Assembly (NCBI GenBank): GCA_030040815.1
Contig: JASHSZ010000696.1
Location: forward strand, 1 to 7,879
DNA from: Streptosporangiaceae bacterium
Lineage (GTDB): Bacteria; Actinomycetota; Actinomycetes; Streptosporangiales; Streptosporangiaceae
Direction of reading: 5' to 3'
DNA: 7,879 nt
Shown piece after piece: positions 7,624 through 7,879 of this stretch. Under the pieces are notes generated by a model. That model did no database searches and had not been told where the DNA came from. It worked only from the letters and a program-made list of their open reading frames with translations. The position numbers and the translations under genes are program-made. Positions within the stretch are counted from its first letter, which is position 1; every line of letters starts with the position of its first letter.

Positions 7624-7879
7624 CACAGCTCCATTTCCCGGCGCGTCGCGGCGCGCTGCTCGTCGGCGCTGAACTCCGGGCCCAGCAGGATTTCGTCGTT
7701 CGGCCGTCCGGCCGCCACCATAGGGAACACGCCCTCCCGGTCATGGGTGCGGAAGTCGGCAACCACGGGCACGTCACTCGGCGCCAGCGCCTTGTCGAGC
7801 ACCGCGTCGACCTCGTCGGCGCGGTCGCAGCGCAGCCCCACGCAGCCGTACGCCTCGGCCAGCTTGACGTAGTCAGGGA
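7623..7879 (-). CDS. ilvB: Acetolactate synthase, catalytic (large) subunit, C-terminal end only
   Basis: Only the last 85 codons are in the window; the gene continues past the right edge. IlvB is the thiamine-diphosphate enzyme that joins two pyruvates, or pyruvate and 2-oxobutyrate, into the aceto-hydroxy acids of valine/leucine and isoleucine synthesis. The visible part is the end of the ThDP-binding C-terminal domain. It begins PDYVKLAEAYGCVGLRC, then has VPVVADFRTHDREGVFPMVAAGRPNDEI, and ends REMEL. These match the usual end of bacterial AHAS large subunits. In PMVAAG the second alanine aligns by eye with the imidazolinone-site Ser653 of the Arabidopsis enzyme, a residue commonly not serine in bacteria. 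The catalytic glutamate, FAD and most ThDP residues are outside the window. The stop overlaps the ilvN start by one base. The pairing with ilvN supports the biosynthetic, regulated isozyme. Confidence 0.93.
   Translation of the reverse strand, partial: PDYVKLAEAYGCVGLRCDRADEVDAVLDKALAPSDVPVVADFRTHDREGVFPMVAAGRPNDEILLGPEFSADEQRAATRREMEL
7629..7632 (-). promoter_or_regulatory. Ribosome binding site deciding the ilvN start
   Basis: GGAG on the minus strand sits inside the last codons of ilvB. It is five bases from the ATG at 7623 and only two from the alternative GTG at 7626. The spacing favours the ATG as the ilvN start. Confidence 0.65.

Noticed and set aside
7028..7777. Minus-strand frame of 249 codons across ilvN and the end of ilvB
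   Set aside because: It is a different frame of the same strand; the translation is Arg-rich without motifs, while IlvN and IlvB motifs are clear in the other frames.
1..7879. tRNA, rRNA, CRISPR, insertion sequence or defence-system genes
   Set aside because: I looked for tRNA-like folds in spacers, repeated units, transposase motifs and inverted repeats flanking genes, and saw none; almost all bases are covered by the genes listed.

Overview
The window comes from a high-GC, Gram-positive-type genome. GC looks roughly 70%, codons mostly end in G or C, and the encoded proteins closely resemble actinobacterial branched-chain amino acid enzymes. I would place it in the Actinomycetota; genus cannot be read from it.

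Two thirds of the window (about 1435-7879) is one compact minus-strand operon for branched-chain amino acid synthesis. In transcription order, from the right edge leftwards, it holds ilvB (3' end only), ilvN, ilvC, leuB, cimA and ilvD. Four of the five junctions overlap by 1 or 4 bases (TGATG three times, ATGA once), so translation is probably coupled. The only gap is 57 bases between ilvN and ilvC. The promoter and any leader or attenuator lie beyond the right edge.

The genes fit together as a pathway. CimA makes (R)-citramalate from pyruvate and acetyl-CoA. After isomerisation by LeuCD (not in the window), LeuB gives 2-oxobutyrate. IlvBN, IlvC and IlvD then carry 2-oxobutyrate to the isoleucine precursor and pyruvate to the valine/leucine precursor. 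The operon therefore looks able to support threonine-independent isoleucine synthesis, lacking only LeuCD and an aminotransferase.

The left 1.4 kb is different. A partial GlxA-type regulator (DJ-1/PfpI domain plus AraC-type HTH) runs off the left edge on the minus strand. It is divergent from a 173-residue conserved-looking hypothetical protein on the plus strand. Their shared intergenic region carries short direct repeats that could be an operator. The plus-strand gene converges on ilvD, and the 85 bases between them hold a long GC-rich inverted repeat, probably a bidirectional terminator.

I found no tRNA, rRNA, CRISPR array, insertion sequence or obviously novel system. The more unusual details are the terminator, the cimA-ilvD arrangement, two linker insertions in CimA (one coinciding with G6/C6/C6 tracts), and the unassigned 173-residue protein.
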